DNA of 64,000 nt, from contig NC_089490.1 of the NCBI RefSeq assembly GCF_036850765.1, positions 125,268,522 through 125,332,521 of the forward strand, read 5' to 3'. The translations under genes and the position numbers were made by a program. The notes below the pieces were generated by a model, which worked only from the letters and a program-made list of their open reading frames with translations, was not told where the DNA came from and made no database searches. Shown here piece by piece: positions 24,106-34,840 of the stretch (the first letter of the stretch is position 1; every line of letters starts with the position of its first letter). The DNA comes from Saccopteryx bilineata. Taxonomy: Eukaryota > Chordata > Mammalia > Chiroptera > Emballonuridae.

Positions 24106-24290
24106 CAGGCATGCTTTGAAGACATTGCAGGTTTAGCTACCGACTATCATGAACGCTCATAAAATGAGCATTACAATAAAGCTAGTTATCATCTTTTATG
24201 CTGGTGGAGAGGGTCTTGCCTTTGTTTGTAAAAAAACACAACATGTGTGAAGTGCCATAAAGCCAAGCACAATAAAATGAGGTTTGTCTG
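24106..24290. mobile_element. Tigger1-like MITE, 185 bp
   Basis: Internal words match Tigger1 ends from memory: TGCTGGTGGAGAGGGTCTTG, AAAAAACACAACATGTGTG and AATAAAATGAGG. A TA dinucleotide flanks it at 24104-24105 and 24291-24292, the target duplication of mariner/pogo elements. It lacks any transposase. Confidence 0.75.
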
Positions 24291-24295
24291 TAGAT

Positions 24296-24858
24296 AACTA
24301 GTCTTAAATTTACCTCAGAAATTTCTCCTGCTCTCCAAAAGGAGAGCATTGCTCTAAAATCTTTCATAAACCAAAATGGTATAAAGCAAAGAAGCAATTA
24401 TCACTGATTAAGTGTACCTAGACCCCCAAAATAACCAAATCATACCCAAAATGCTTAATTATGTACAATTTTATGCTAAGTGTAACACTTGAACGAACTC
24501 CCTTAGGCTTTTCTGATACTATAGGCACATCTTGCTAACGGATGCACAAAGTAAATGGAGATAATACACAGATGCCCACAGACACAGTTCAAAGCGATAG
24601 TGGTCTGATGCTGAGAAGCTGAGTGTAGCTCAGGGAAGGAGGCTGGTGGGGCTGCTCTCGCTGCTCAGGGTGCATGCTGCCTCTGTAACAGCTGCTGCAA
24701 AGCACGCTCAATGCTGTTTTGCTTTTCAGCTTTTTTTGGTAAAACTGAAAATCATCTTTGGATTCTTTCAGTCAATGAAAATAGGCACTAATGCAGGTTC
24801 TTTGCAGTAGTAGAAGTGAAATGATGCAAACTTTTGAAAAGTGGGAATGCCTGTATCT
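24296..24858 (+). mobile_element. Non-autonomous DNA-transposon relic, copy B
   Basis: Same family as 21255-21615 but longer, with a central segment (GAAGCTGAGTGTAGCTCAGG region) absent from copy A. It abuts the Tigger-like MITE. Confidence 0.55.
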
Positions 24859-24879
24859 TGATCCGTCTCACCCCACAGC

Positions 24880-25585
24880 TATTGCTTCAATCTTCTAAGT
24901 CATTGCTTTTCAACTTTCTTTGACCATGACAATAAGAAATACATTTTGCATCATGACTCAGGATATGCATTCTGCAGTTCAGATTTTTACTAGTCACTTC
25001 TGAGATACAATTTGCAAAATGCAACCAAGAGGAAACTTACTCAAGTTTTAAACCTAGTAAATTAATCACTCATTTTTTCTCATTTCTTTTATTTTCTAGG
25101 TAATAAACCCTATATTATCCTTAATGTCTTCAACCCTGTCATGCTTTGTATCCAAAATGAAGATTTTTACGTTGAGATACAGGCTATTAAATATGCCAAA
25201 TTTTAAGTAAATCCACTTTGTTCATTTTGAAGAGTTCAATCTACTGTAGAAGTGAATCTATTAAAAATTTAAGTTGCCCAGTTTATGCATAATAAGTAAA
25301 TCAAATAAAGTTTTATGAAACATTGACCCTTATTATGGTGGTCAGAACTGAACCATCAATATTTTCAAGGTATGCCTATACATGTGAGAACACTAAACAT
25401 GTCCCTGACACCCACCATGCTTATCTAGGGCCAGGTTTATTGCAGCTGACAGGACAGCAGGAATGCATGAAGGCCTTGCCTCCTCGTTGTGAGGTGAGGT
25501 GAACCTGGCAGGTCCACTTACCAAAGGCACCTTCCCTTCACAGAGACAGTGCACAAAGATTGTTTGAAGTCTGACTGCCTGAGTT
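24880..25585. other. Ancient-repeat-like DNA, no gene
   Basis: 24900-25000 (TTGCTTTTCAACTTTCTTTG then TTTTGCATCATGACTCAGG) may be a hAT relic, but no right end was found. The minus-strand frame at 25393-25590 shows no domain. Confidence 0.3.
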
Positions 25586-25589
25586 CCCA

Positions 25590-25725
25590 TCCTCCTAAAT
25601 GGCGGACAAATTGATTCCAGGAATCTATTTCCTATCTGTTAAAAGGGATAATGGTACTTAAAGCCCTCAGCACACTGCTTACATAGCACAGAATAGTCAG
25701 TAATCATTAGCTATTGTAACCAGTT
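25590..25725 (+). repeat. MIR-like SINE relic
   Basis: Contains CCTATCTGTTAAAAGGGATA and the CACTGCTTACATAGCACA block, sense-strand MIR wording. Confidence 0.5.
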
Positions 25726-26349
25726 TTTTTGTGTTAAGCTTTGCCCAGGGGTGGAGTGGGGGCTCCCGCCTAAAAAATGGCTACTAAGATTATCTTGTAA
25801 TGATCCTGAACCTGGGGTAAGGGAGCAGCAGAGCAGGTGAAGATAGTGTCAAACTCAACATTTTCCAAGAGGCAAAATATACCGATTCATAATAGTCTCG
25901 AGCTTCACCTTCATCTGCAAAAGATTTCTAAGGAGCAGTGACAAGGCCTCAGGAAATGGGTCCCTAGCAGAGAACAAGTTTCTTGTGACCACCTCCCTAA
26001 ACATTGAGAAATGAGGTCCCTGACAAGGCGTTAAGAACTAGTCCAGTCTACACTCTGGTGGGATTTCTCCCATTCACCACCTGCTTTCCTGGGGTGGCGA
26101 CGAGGCTCGCGCTAAGAGATCAGCAGCTGAGTACTTTGGGAGGTTCCCTACTCCCTCCTGGAATTCAGTTAACCTATCTAAGAGCGGGGCGAGTTTTAAA
26201 AGGAATTAATGTGGCTCCTAAGAAGCCCATCAAGGAGGACAGCGTGTGGTGGCGCAGAGCTGGGGCTTTGGCACCCGGGCCCCGAACCCCCGCAGCGCCG
26301 CGCTGGGGCAGCACCCAGTGCAGGAGCTCGCTGCCAACGAAGCCTCTTC

Positions 26350-26394
26350 AAGGAAAAAAAAAAAGGGGGGGGGGGGAGGCGAGGGGGAAGAGGT
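26350..26394 (+). repeat. Purine tract with G12 and A11 runs
   Basis: A11 followed by G12 and then more G-rich sequence, with one C. On the + strand it could form a G-quadruplex. Confidence 0.85.
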
Positions 26395-26538
26395 CAGGGA
26401 TAGGAAAAAAGCCAGCCTGTAGATGCAACCGTTGCAATTTGGGTTTCTTCTCTCCATACGTCATGCCAGTTTCCTGCTTTCGCAGTGCAGCTGGCAGTTC
26501 GCTGGCTGCAAAGTCTGAAGATCAATCTACCAAACACC

Positions 26539-26561
26539 AAGATAATGAGTGCCATTATCTT
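26539..26561. other. Perfect 8-bp inverted repeat
   Basis: AAGATAAT and ATTATCTT are separated by 7 bases, a pair of facing GATA-type words. The 13-mer ATTATCTTGTAAT that includes the right arm recurs at 25789-25801. Confidence 0.8.
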
Positions 26562-27046
26562 GTAATTTATTTTCCACGAATACACTCTAACTGTTCCAAA
26601 AACCCCGCCCCCAAACTCCACGACGTTTGGCTTTTGGGGAGGTATTGTTCTCCACACCCCGCAGGAAGGCCGCCTCTAACGCCCAGGCCAGTACCAGGAA
26701 ACGGCGGCGGCCGGTGGCTCAAACGTGGGGTTGGGGCGGGGTCGGTTCAAACCTTCTGCTCCCCGCCTCACCTTCCCTCCCAGTATTTTTTTTTTTTTTA
26801 ATTCCATATCCCTGGCTTTGTTTCAAGCAAAAACGACTGTCGAAGCTGCATTTCCTCCCCCTCTCCAGGAACCGCGCTGGGAAATGGGTAAAAGCCACCG
26901 TGGAACATGCGCGGACGTTCTCCACGCCCAGCGCCCCGACGGGGACCCGACCAGCAGGGGCCGCCCCACCACTTCTCGCGCGTCGGTCTCACAGCAGCCC
27001 CGCAAGCACCGCCGCCCAGCCGAGCCCGGGGAGACTCCCAAGGGCT

Positions 27047-27116
27047 CTTTAAATACGATCTATAAATACTACGGGCTCCGGGCGCGTGCGTCACCGCCGA
27101 GGCGGCCTCGGATTGG
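27047..27116. promoter_or_regulatory. TATA/CCAAT core promoter candidates
   Basis: On the + strand TATAAATA is at 27061-27068. On the minus strand CCAAT (27112-27116) lies about 58 bases upstream of TATTTAAAG (27047-27055), the classic spacing, predicting minus-strand initiation near 27020. A 15-bp perfect palindrome CCGAGGCGGCCTCGG at 27097-27111 abuts the CCAAT box. Orientation is unresolved and could be bidirectional. Confidence 0.45.
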
Positions 27117-27340
27117 CCGTCGTAACCTCGCTTAAGTGCACAGCCGGATTGCTCAACCGGGCGGCGACCTCGGCCGGCAGGGTGCGCCCCTCCCCCCCGG
27201 CGGGCGCTAGGGCTGCGGGGCCGCGGGCGGGGACCGTGGGGTGGTGATCGCAGAGCGGCGGCAGCCTCCAGAGTCTCTTGAACTCGAGAATCTTTTAAGT
27301 CTTGAGTCCCGCGGCGGTCCCCAGCGGCTTTCCACAAGGA

Positions 27341-28055
27341 TCAGTTAGACGGGATCTTTTTGCTTTCTACATAAAGAAAAGACAAAAAAGTTTTAAGGGG
27401 TTCACCCGAGCAAACGCTCTGGGTGGCTCGCAGAGGCACCACGTGAGACCTAGACACGCATCTAGAGCCTTGTCCAATGACTTGCGACTCGGCATGTTCA
27501 AAAAAGGCTTCTGCATGATCGAACACTAGCAAGACCTGGTTAACTTGAAAGTGAAACAAGGGAGGGGTCGGTAAATGTTAGATTTAAACATTCCTTCTTG
27601 TTTAAATCTAAGCTTTTTTTAAAAATTCAGAAATTAGCCAAAATAAAGTGGCGATGCGGAAACACCCCCCCCCCCCCCCTTGGCGGTTCTTGGACAAGAG
27701 AATCTTGGGGCAGTTGAAAATGTTCACCCATTAGACCCTGACTTGAGCTGAAGAAAGAGGTGGTGGCGGAGAAGGTCAGAGAAGGAGAAAAAGACCTCGC
27801 TTTGGAACTGAAAAGCAGCTCGATGTTGTGGAGTTATAGAGGCACCGGTAATTTGCGCGAGAGAGAAATATGCTGATAATTGTCTATGAGTTTTCGGATG
27901 TTACAAAATCATTTCTGTATTCCCGGGCTGTTTCAGCACTTTGTCTCAAATATTTTAGGTGTGATCTATAACAGCGAATTATTTACTTTTGAGTGGAGTC
28001 TGATAAATACAGTGACTTTAAATTCCTTCACTTTTTTTGTTTAAGATTCATCACA
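27341..28055. other. Flank of the CpG island, no gene recognised
   Basis: Composition falls back to AT-rich. Short frames at 27302-27529 (+) and 27341-27559 (-) are unrecognised. Could include transcribed sequence from the island. Confidence 0.4.
27665..27679. repeat. C15 homopolymer
   Basis: Fifteen consecutive C bases, unusual in length and prone to sequencing error. Confidence 0.9.
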
Positions 28056-28059
28056 GCCT

Positions 28060-28078
28060 TTTTAAAAAATTTATTTAT

Positions 28079-28120
<42 letters not shown>

Positions 28121-28478
28121 TCCATCTGTTCCTGTATGTGCCCTGACCAGGGGTCGAACCAGCAAACTGTGTATCAGGACAATGCTCTAACCCAGTGGTC
28201 CCCAACTTTTTGGGGGCCACGGACCAGTTTAATGTCAGAAAATATTTTCACAGACCGGCCTTTAGGGTGGGACGGATAAATGTATCACGTGACAGACACA
28301 AGCATCAAGAGTGAGTCTTAAACGGATGTAACAGGGAATCTGGTCATTTTTAAAAAATAAAACATTGTTCAGACTTAAATATAAATAACACGGAAATAAT
28401 GTAAGTTATTTATTCTTTCTGTCCACGGCCCGGGGGTTGGGGACTACTGCTCTAACTGCCTGAGCTATTTGGCCTGGG
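28060..28478 (-). mobile_element. tRNA-derived SINE, interrupted by a hAT
   Basis: Reverse copy: A-rich tail complement, a (GA)n run at 28084-28116, then GACCAGGGGTCGAACC (B-box complement) and, past the hAT, AACTGCCTGAGCTATTTGGC (A-box complement). The hAT at 28193-28449 sits between the two boxes. Confidence 0.85.
28193..28449. mobile_element. Non-autonomous hAT, 257 bp, inside SINE
   Basis: Ends are CAGTGGTCCCCAAC and GTTGGGGACTACTG. Target duplication CTCTAACC (28185-28192) versus CTCTAACT (28450-28457). Same family as 44102-44454, sharing TTTAGGGTGGGA-type and GTCAAGAGTGAGTCTTA-type blocks. Confidence 0.93.
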
Positions 28479-28935
28479 ATTCACTTTATTTTAAAATGTT
28501 CTGCCCTTAAGGCTCAGACAGCATGTTCTAAGGTTCCAAGTCTTTTTGTGACAGTATCTGGGGATGACTGCTAGAAGTATGTGTTGGTGTCTTACACCTA
28601 GTGGGTCCTCAGTAAATATTAGTGGGATGATTCAGTCAAACAAATACATTAATTTAGTGGAGACTAAGCATTTGTTAAAATAAAAAGGTCTCAAATTATA
28701 TTTCATAAACGTTGTACTTTGACATCTCTCTTCTAAATACAACTAAAAGCTCAAAAACGGGTTCCAATAATTAGAAAGCTATTTGAAAACAATACTTTAT
28801 AACTACTGTTAATTGGAAGCTAGTGCATTTGCTGCCCTAAAGGTTTTTAAAAAAAGTACTTTGGATTTTAACAGAAGAGCGCCGCCTGCTGCCAAAAGGT
28901 TAATGGGCAATGCAACTGAAACGCAACTCGGTATG
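28479..28935. other. No gene; possible L2 scrap
   Basis: Around 28590-28630 the TAGTGGGTCCTCAGTAAATA wording resembles an L2/MIR end. Nothing else. Confidence 0.35.
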
Positions 28936-28939
28936 CCAG

Positions 28940-29025
28940 AGGCAAAGCTGGAAAGGTGAACTTTAGGATACTTTTCATTAACAGGCAAAGCTGGAAAGGT
29001 GAACTTTGGGATACTTTTCATTAAC
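28940..29025. repeat. 43-bp tandem duplication
   Basis: Two adjacent 43-bp units (28940-28982 and 28983-29025) beginning AGGCAAAGCTGGAAAGGTGA, with one A/G difference. Confidence 0.95.
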
Positions 29026-29540
29026 ATCTGGTTGTAAGTCACCTTGTAATTCTAGCTATTTTAATTATTATTGGCAAGCAAGTATGACCATTCAGTATTT
29101 TTACTTCCATAGTAATACAAACCAGTTTATGCTTTAAAATCAATATTAAAACAAAAGACCCTTGTTTTACAGTCATTATTCTCTTATTAACAGATACCAA
29201 TATAAGAAAAAAAGCTTTAATCATCAAAAAAGTTTTTGTAATAATCTTAGTACTGATTTGAACACAGACTATGGCAAGTTCTCACTGAACTTTGTGGACA
29301 GGTTCTTGAAAACTGCAACTTTAAGCAAAATGATGCATAACAAAACCAATTTTATCATTGGTGATGGATATAAACAAGATATAAGTTTCTATGGCATATT
29401 TCTGGTCACAAAACATCACCAGACTTCAAAATAAAAACTCAAAACTCTCTTAATATTAGGCATTGGAATAAATGGGATCTACACATACATTTAAGAAAGA
29501 TTAATAAAAACAAGTAATATGATTACTTTCCAATTTTCTT
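29026..29540. other. No feature recognised
   Basis: AT-rich; the 90-codon frame at 29162-29434 (+) shows no domain. Confidence 0.45.
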
Positions 29541-29544
29541 ATTT

Positions 29545-29740
29545 CACTGTAGGTGTCAGGTGGCCAGAGCCTCTCCCAGCAGCTCACTGCGCACTACCCA
29601 CCCCGGCACTCATTCAGACTGGGACCGGTCAAACATGCCAGTTCACCTAATGTGCTCAGCTTTGGGATGTAGGAGGAAACCAGAGTCCCCACAAAGACAT
29701 GGACAGAGCCTGCAAACTCCACACAGACAGTGGTCCTGTC
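29545..29740 (+). repeat. Old LINE-like 3' relic
   Basis: AGCTTTGGGATGTAGGAGGA with the GCAAACTCCACACAGACAGT block is a widespread mammalian repeat wording, probably an old L1 3' region. Family not certain. Confidence 0.4.
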
Positions 29741-31085
29741 CAAAATTGACTTCTTTTTTTCTCATCATCATAATAACAAAAACTGGCCTTGAACAAAACC
29801 TTTTAGAAGACCTGCTGTACAGTACCTGTAACAATCTTATACTGGCCTTTCTCTTCTCAGCTTGCTTCCCTCTGTCTTAATTAGTGTTTCTAATTTCCCA
29901 GGTCAGATATTAATGTACATACTACTGTTTCCTTCTTGATAATCATCTCTTTAATATACTTTTATTTTATTGTAGTATATATATTTATTGCCTTTTTTTT
30001 ACAATATTTCCTTTTTCTGTTGTTTTTTTAATGTTACATTTATTTTTACTAATTCATTTATTTGTTATCCAGATGAAAAAAGATTTTAAAAAGGTTGCAA
30101 CTAAATTTGTAAGTTGAAAATGGCACATCTTGGCTACTATTGCCATTGGTTCTTATTTTTAGAGTTGCTCATCTTGAGGAAGAACTAGCTACGTTCAGAG
30201 GTTAACTGCTGGTACAGTTTTTAGTCACTAGGAGGTAAGAAGATCACTGATAAACCACAAAAGAAGCGATAAGGGAGGTGTATGTCTCTCACTGTAAATG
30301 CTAATACGAGCATTTCAGCTGCATTCTTTATAATAAGCATTTTACCACCCTTTGTAGAAACATACAGATAATGATCACAAATTATTCTGTGTTTCTCAAT
30401 TCTCTCCCTTTTGCAGAGGCAGCAATAGAAATGGAGTTATTATTTTGCTTAAAAATGTATTTAGGAAAAGCTCCAGCAGTCTGTTTTGGTGTAAGCCTGG
30501 GGTAAGTAATCCAGCACTCTTACAGGAGTGCCCAACGTGCCAGCTGTTCTGTGAACTGGGCTCCCCTTTCCCAGTTAATGGTGCAGGAACCACATCTTTT
30601 TCACATGCTTGGTCCTGCGATCACCATAACACATGCTAGTTCCGAAGGTAGAAAATAAATTACGGATGGGGGTGCCATAGAACATGTCTGCAATATGTTT
30701 GTCTCACCATCTCTGCAAATTCATATAGTGGTATTTACAAATTGTCCTCTCTATGGGAGTTCACATTTCTGTTATGCACACAAAGTTGGTAAAAATGTCA
30801 AGGTTTGGAGGAATTGAATGCATGACAAAAGGCTTATGAGTACATTGAGCTGCACTACACTTAGGTCAGCCCATCCCTGAGATCCTGGGGTGATTAATTA
30901 ATTAATTTGCAGTAGACTGCAATGCTGTCTTTGGTCCATGGACTGAGGGACAGTCTCTAACCTGTGTTACCAGTGCTTGCTTGCTAACAGGGAGGTTATA
31001 TGACCCACATGACATGAATGTGGGCGTATGTGCATTCACTTTTTTGGCAAAAGTATAAGGTACATACTTACTAAACTTGGTAGCA
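29741..31085. other. No gene recognised
   Basis: AT-rich. Opposed small frames at 30396-30639 have no domain. Confidence 0.45.
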
Positions 31086-31087
31086 GT

Positions 31088-31640
31088 GGTGAGGAGAAAG
31101 AGAGCGAGCTATCTTCTTTTTAGGGTCCCACCTTCATGACCTCATCTAACCAATTACCCCTCAAAGCTCCATTTCCAGAGACCATCACTTTGGGGTGTTT
31201 TTTGTTTGTTTGTTTGTTTTTTTGTATTTTTCTGAAGCTGGAAACAGGGAGAGACAGACAGACTCCCGCATGCGCCCGACCGGGATCCACCCAGCACGCC
31301 CACCAGGGGCAAAGCTCTGCCCACCAGGGGGCGATGCTCTGCCCCTCCGGGGCGTCACTCTGCCACGACCAGAGCCACTCTAGCGCCTGGGGCAGAGGCC
31401 AAGGAGCCATCCCCAGTGCCCGGGCCATTTTTGCTCCAATGGAGCCTTGGCTGCGGGAGGGGAAGAGAGAGACAGAGAGGAAGGGGGGGTGGAGAAGCAA
31501 ATGGGCGCTTCTCCTATGTGCCCTGGCCGGGAATCGAACCCGGGTCCCCTGCACGCCAGGCTGACGCTCTACCGCTGAGCCAACCAGCCAGGTGGGGTTT
31601 AAGGCCTCAACATACGGATGTTGGGAGAAAACAATTTATA
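31088..31640 (-). mobile_element. MaLR-like LTR fragment split by a SINE
   Basis: GTCCCACCTTCATGACCTCA before the SINE and AAGGCCTCAACATACGGATG after it are neighbouring words in MaLR-type LTRs (compare 36005-36085). Confidence 0.5.
31197..31592 (-). mobile_element. Long tRNA-headed bat SINE
   Basis: Reverse copy with two body units (CCACCAGGGGC and CCACCAGGGGGCG) and intact head complement. Short target duplication TGGGGT at 31191-31196 and 31593-31598. The long opposed frames over it are SINE-derived. Confidence 0.93.
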
Positions 31641-31719
31641 GCAACTAGAATCTTATTCCTCAATTTCTTTCCATCAAAAATAAAAAAAGATAAAAATTTC
31701 TTGCCTAATACTTCTTTTA

Positions 31720-32300
31720 AACTTTTTTATTTGTAAATAATTTAAATTTTATAAGAAGTTGCAAATATGAGACAGGGATTTCCTGGATACCTTCACCTGG
31801 CCTCCCATAATGTCAATAACTTATATACCCATTGTATAATTCTATCAAGACTAGGAAACTACTATAGCTCTAATATTATTAACTAAACTTATTCAAATTT
31901 CACCAATTTTCCCCCTAAAATCCCTACCCCTTTTTAAAAAATTCATGATGCTATACAAAATGTAGTTGTCTCTTCAGTATTTTCCAATCTATAACAATTC
32001 GTCATTCTTTTTCTTGTCTTTGGTGAATTTGACACTGCTGATGATCACAGGTCAGTTATTTAGGCGAACATCTCTCATTTAGGATTTGCCTCATGTTTCT
32101 CAAGATCAGATTGAGATTCTGCATTTTTGGCCACACCCTAGATGTGATCTTGTATCTTTGTCATTTTAGAAGATATGTAATGTTGATATGTCTTTTCACT
32201 GGCGATCTTCCCATGATTACTTGGTAAAGGTGTGTATTTCCTGTGTTTCTTCAGGAAATATTACTATTATTTTCTTTATAGAGAAATATTTAGGGGGATG
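31720..32300 (-). mobile_element. Old L1 3'-region relic
   Basis: AAGAAGTTGCAAATATGAGA, TCACCAATTTTCCCCC and the later strongly T-rich text resemble the same old L1 region seen near 42040 and 45830. Orientation uncertain. Confidence 0.35.
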
Positions 32301-32391
32301 TGGTTCTCTGACTCTTGATTGTTTAGTAAGGCCTTAAAACAGAAATGGGGAAGGGAAGGCAACTTCCGGTCTGCAATATTCTATGTACTTT

Positions 32392-32545
32392 CACTCTGTG
32401 AGACACACAGAGTGTAAAACACACAGAGTGTGAGACACACAGAGTGTGAGACACGAAGAGTGTGAGACATGAAGAGAGTGAGACACACGGTGTGAGACAC
32501 ACACAATGTGAGACACACATAGTGTGAGACAGAGTAATGTGAGGT
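32392..32545. repeat. Minisatellite, about 18-bp period
   Basis: Roughly eight imperfect copies of a GTGAGACACACAGAGT-type unit. The period is a multiple of three in most units, so the minus strand reads as a repeating Cys-Val-Ser-His-like frame (32323-32520), which is a by-product. Confidence 0.9.
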
Positions 32546-33385
32546 TGTTTTCCTATTTTAAAGAAAGAGGAAACTACCTGTTTTTTTTTCTTTTTAGTTT
32601 AAGTGATTTGGCCAAGGTCACAGAGCTAAGCCTGTGCTTTTTCATCTTGCGTAACTGTTAAGTTTTCATAAGACCTTACAAATATAATCCCACAGTTTAT
32701 GACAATAGAATACACAATTAAAATTTGTTTAACATCAGAACATAAATCGACTGTTTCACTAGTTTTCAAGTGCTTGTAATGTGCTAGAATTTATGGCCTT
32801 TAAAAGCATATGATAGCCTAGTCTGAAACATTAATTTAAAACCATAGTACAAAGCCAAAACTCATTTAAGAAACCAAGTACTAAATTAAATCTTGAGTCA
32901 GATTAAATCTTAAGTGCTTTATACTAATTGTGCTCTGTTTTAGGCAAAAACATTTGAAAATGTTGTGTCGTAATTTGGGGGGCCAACCAAAGATTATTTA
33001 CTACAGCTACATAATGACAAATAAACAACTCTAATGATAGCAGCAATTTTAGAGCTATTTAGGATAAAATTTGTCAATTGAATCTTTGTGTATACCTTCT
33101 GAATAGAGGTTAAATTTCAGTGAAGGTGGAAATGGCACATTATTTACATCACATTTTTATTGACATAGATAATTGTGTATCTTTGCTCCGAATGGTTAAT
33201 AAAGTGGGGAGAGGAACTCCACACACCAAGTTCCCTGTCTTGTCCTGTGCCTGGGGATACCAGAGACCATTACACTGCCACTCAGGACTCCTGCCCTTGA
33301 CAGGGCAAGCCTAGGTGAACAGACACTTCTTTGTACTTGGAGACCTCTCCGCTATTCCTTGTCCTTGTCTTCCTCCTCTCCTCCA
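32546..33385. other. No feature recognised
   Basis: AT-rich DNA, no supported gene or repeat. Confidence 0.45.
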
Positions 33386-33389
33386 CCCC

Positions 33390-34840
33390 CTGGAAAATCG
33401 GTATTCTCAAAAAATGGTGCTAGAGCAATTGAATGTCCATAGGCAAATAAAATGAGCCTTGGCCTATATCTCACCCTTTATATAAAAATTAACTAAAAAT
33501 GGACCACAAAGTAAATGTCAAATGTAAAACAAACAAAACTTTTTAGAGAACAAGTAAAGAATCTTTGTGATTAAAGAGTTCTTAGCTCTTAACTCTTTGG
33601 CAAAGAGTTCTTAAACATGAATCCAAAAGTAAAATTTATGAAACAAAAAATTGCTAAATTGGACTTTGTTAAAATTTAAAACTTTCTCTGCAAAAGGCCC
33701 TGGTAAGTAAATGAAAAGACAAGTTGAAGGGTGTGAGAAAATATTTGCAGAATACATGTCCAAAAAAAGACGAGTATCTAAAATATATAGTGAACCCTAA
33801 AACACTCAACAGTAAAATAAACAAACACTCCAAAAACACATGAAGAAACGTCTCACAGAAGAAGATAAGACAGATGGTAAATAAGCACATGAAAAAATGT
33901 TCAACATCATTTGCCATTATAAAAATGCAAATTAAAACTACAACAATATACTTACCTTTTCTATAACAAATAGATAATGCCAAATCTGGAGAAAGTGTCA
34001 AGTACCTAGATCACATATGCATTGTTGGTGGAAAAGTAAAATGGTATAGTTACCTTGAAAACAATATGGCAATTTCTTAAAAAACGACCGTATGACCCAG
34101 ACACTGAAGCCATGGGCATTTACCCCAGAGAAACAAAAACTTATGTTCACACAAAATACTGTAGCTTTATCTATAACTGCCCCAAACTAGAAACAACTTA
34201 TAGATGTTTTGGTATAGATGAATTGTTAAACTGGTAACTCCTTAACATGGAATACTACTCAGACCTAAAAAAGAATGAACAATTGGCACATTCAACAACA
34301 GGATAAAAATCCAAGGAGTTATGTGAATGAAACAAAGCCAATCCCAAAAGGTTACTTACGTGGGAATCCATTATAGAAATGGAGAAAAGATTAACATTTA
34401 CCAAGGGTTAAGGAGAACATGGGTGGAAGAGAAGTGAGCGTGGCTATGAGATCCTTGTGGTGATGGAAATGATCTGTACCTTTTATTGAGTGTATCAATA
34501 CCAATATGTTGATTATGACATTGTTCTACATTTTCAGTGGAGAAACCTGAGTAAAGAGCATATGAGGTCTTACCTGGCTTGTGGTGGCACAACGGATAGA
34601 GTGCTGACCTGGAATGCTGAAGTCAAGGGTTTAAAACCATGGGCTTGCTCAGTCAAGGCACATTCTACAAGCAATCCAAGAACAGCTAGAGTGAAGCAAT
34701 TACTTCTTGTCTACCGCTCTTTTCTATGTAAAATCAAGAAATGAAATCTTTAAAAAAAAGAGTATACAAAGTCTTTGTGTTATTTGTTGCAAGTGCATGT
34801 AAATCTCTAATTATCTCAAAATAAAAAGTGTAATTAAAAA
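33390..34840 (+). mobile_element. Old L1 ORF2 3' part, interrupted by a SINE
   Basis: Typical L1 ORF2 wording in order: GGTGCTAGAGCAATTGAATG, AAGAAACGTCTCACAGAAGA, ACATCATTTGCCATTATAAA, GTATGACCCAGACACTGAAG, CATTTACCCCAGAGAAACAA and CATGGAATACTACTCAGACC. The frame is broken throughout. A SINE at 34566-34755 lies near its 3' end. Confidence 0.8.
34566..34755 (+). mobile_element. Short tRNA-derived SINE, diverged
   Basis: Head GGCTTGTGGTGGCACAACGG and TAGAGTGCTGACCTGG match the 963 family, with a degraded B box and shortened body. Flanks AGAG(C/T)ATA...GTCTT form a decayed target duplication. Confidence 0.75.

Larger units (their letters stand above)
26000..27340. promoter_or_regulatory. CpG-island-type promoter region, gene unknown
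   Basis: The only long GC-rich, CpG-dense stretch in the window, densest at 26640-27320. It holds GC-box-like words (CCCCGCCCC near 26605, GGGGCGGGG near 26733), TATA-like and CCAAT-like sites (27047-27116). Frames run through it on both strands (265 codons at 26004-26801 +; 179 codons at 26798-27337 -), but GC-rich DNA gives such frames by chance and neither protein was recognised. Most likely the promoter and first exon of a coding or long non-coding RNA whose other exons lie outside or were not identified. Confidence 0.6.

Noticed and set aside
26004..26801. 265-codon plus-strand frame entering the CpG island
   Set aside because: No recognisable domain, includes poly-Lys/Gly from the A11/G12 tract, and ends in a run of Phe from a T tract. 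Kept only as context for the island.
26798..27337. 179-codon minus-strand frame in the CpG island
   Set aside because: GC-rich DNA lacks stops by chance. The product is low-complexity Arg/Gly/Pro-rich with no domain, and it crosses the predicted minus-strand start region.
31120..31564. Opposed 142- and 144-codon frames
   Set aside because: Shadows of the SINE at 31197-31592.
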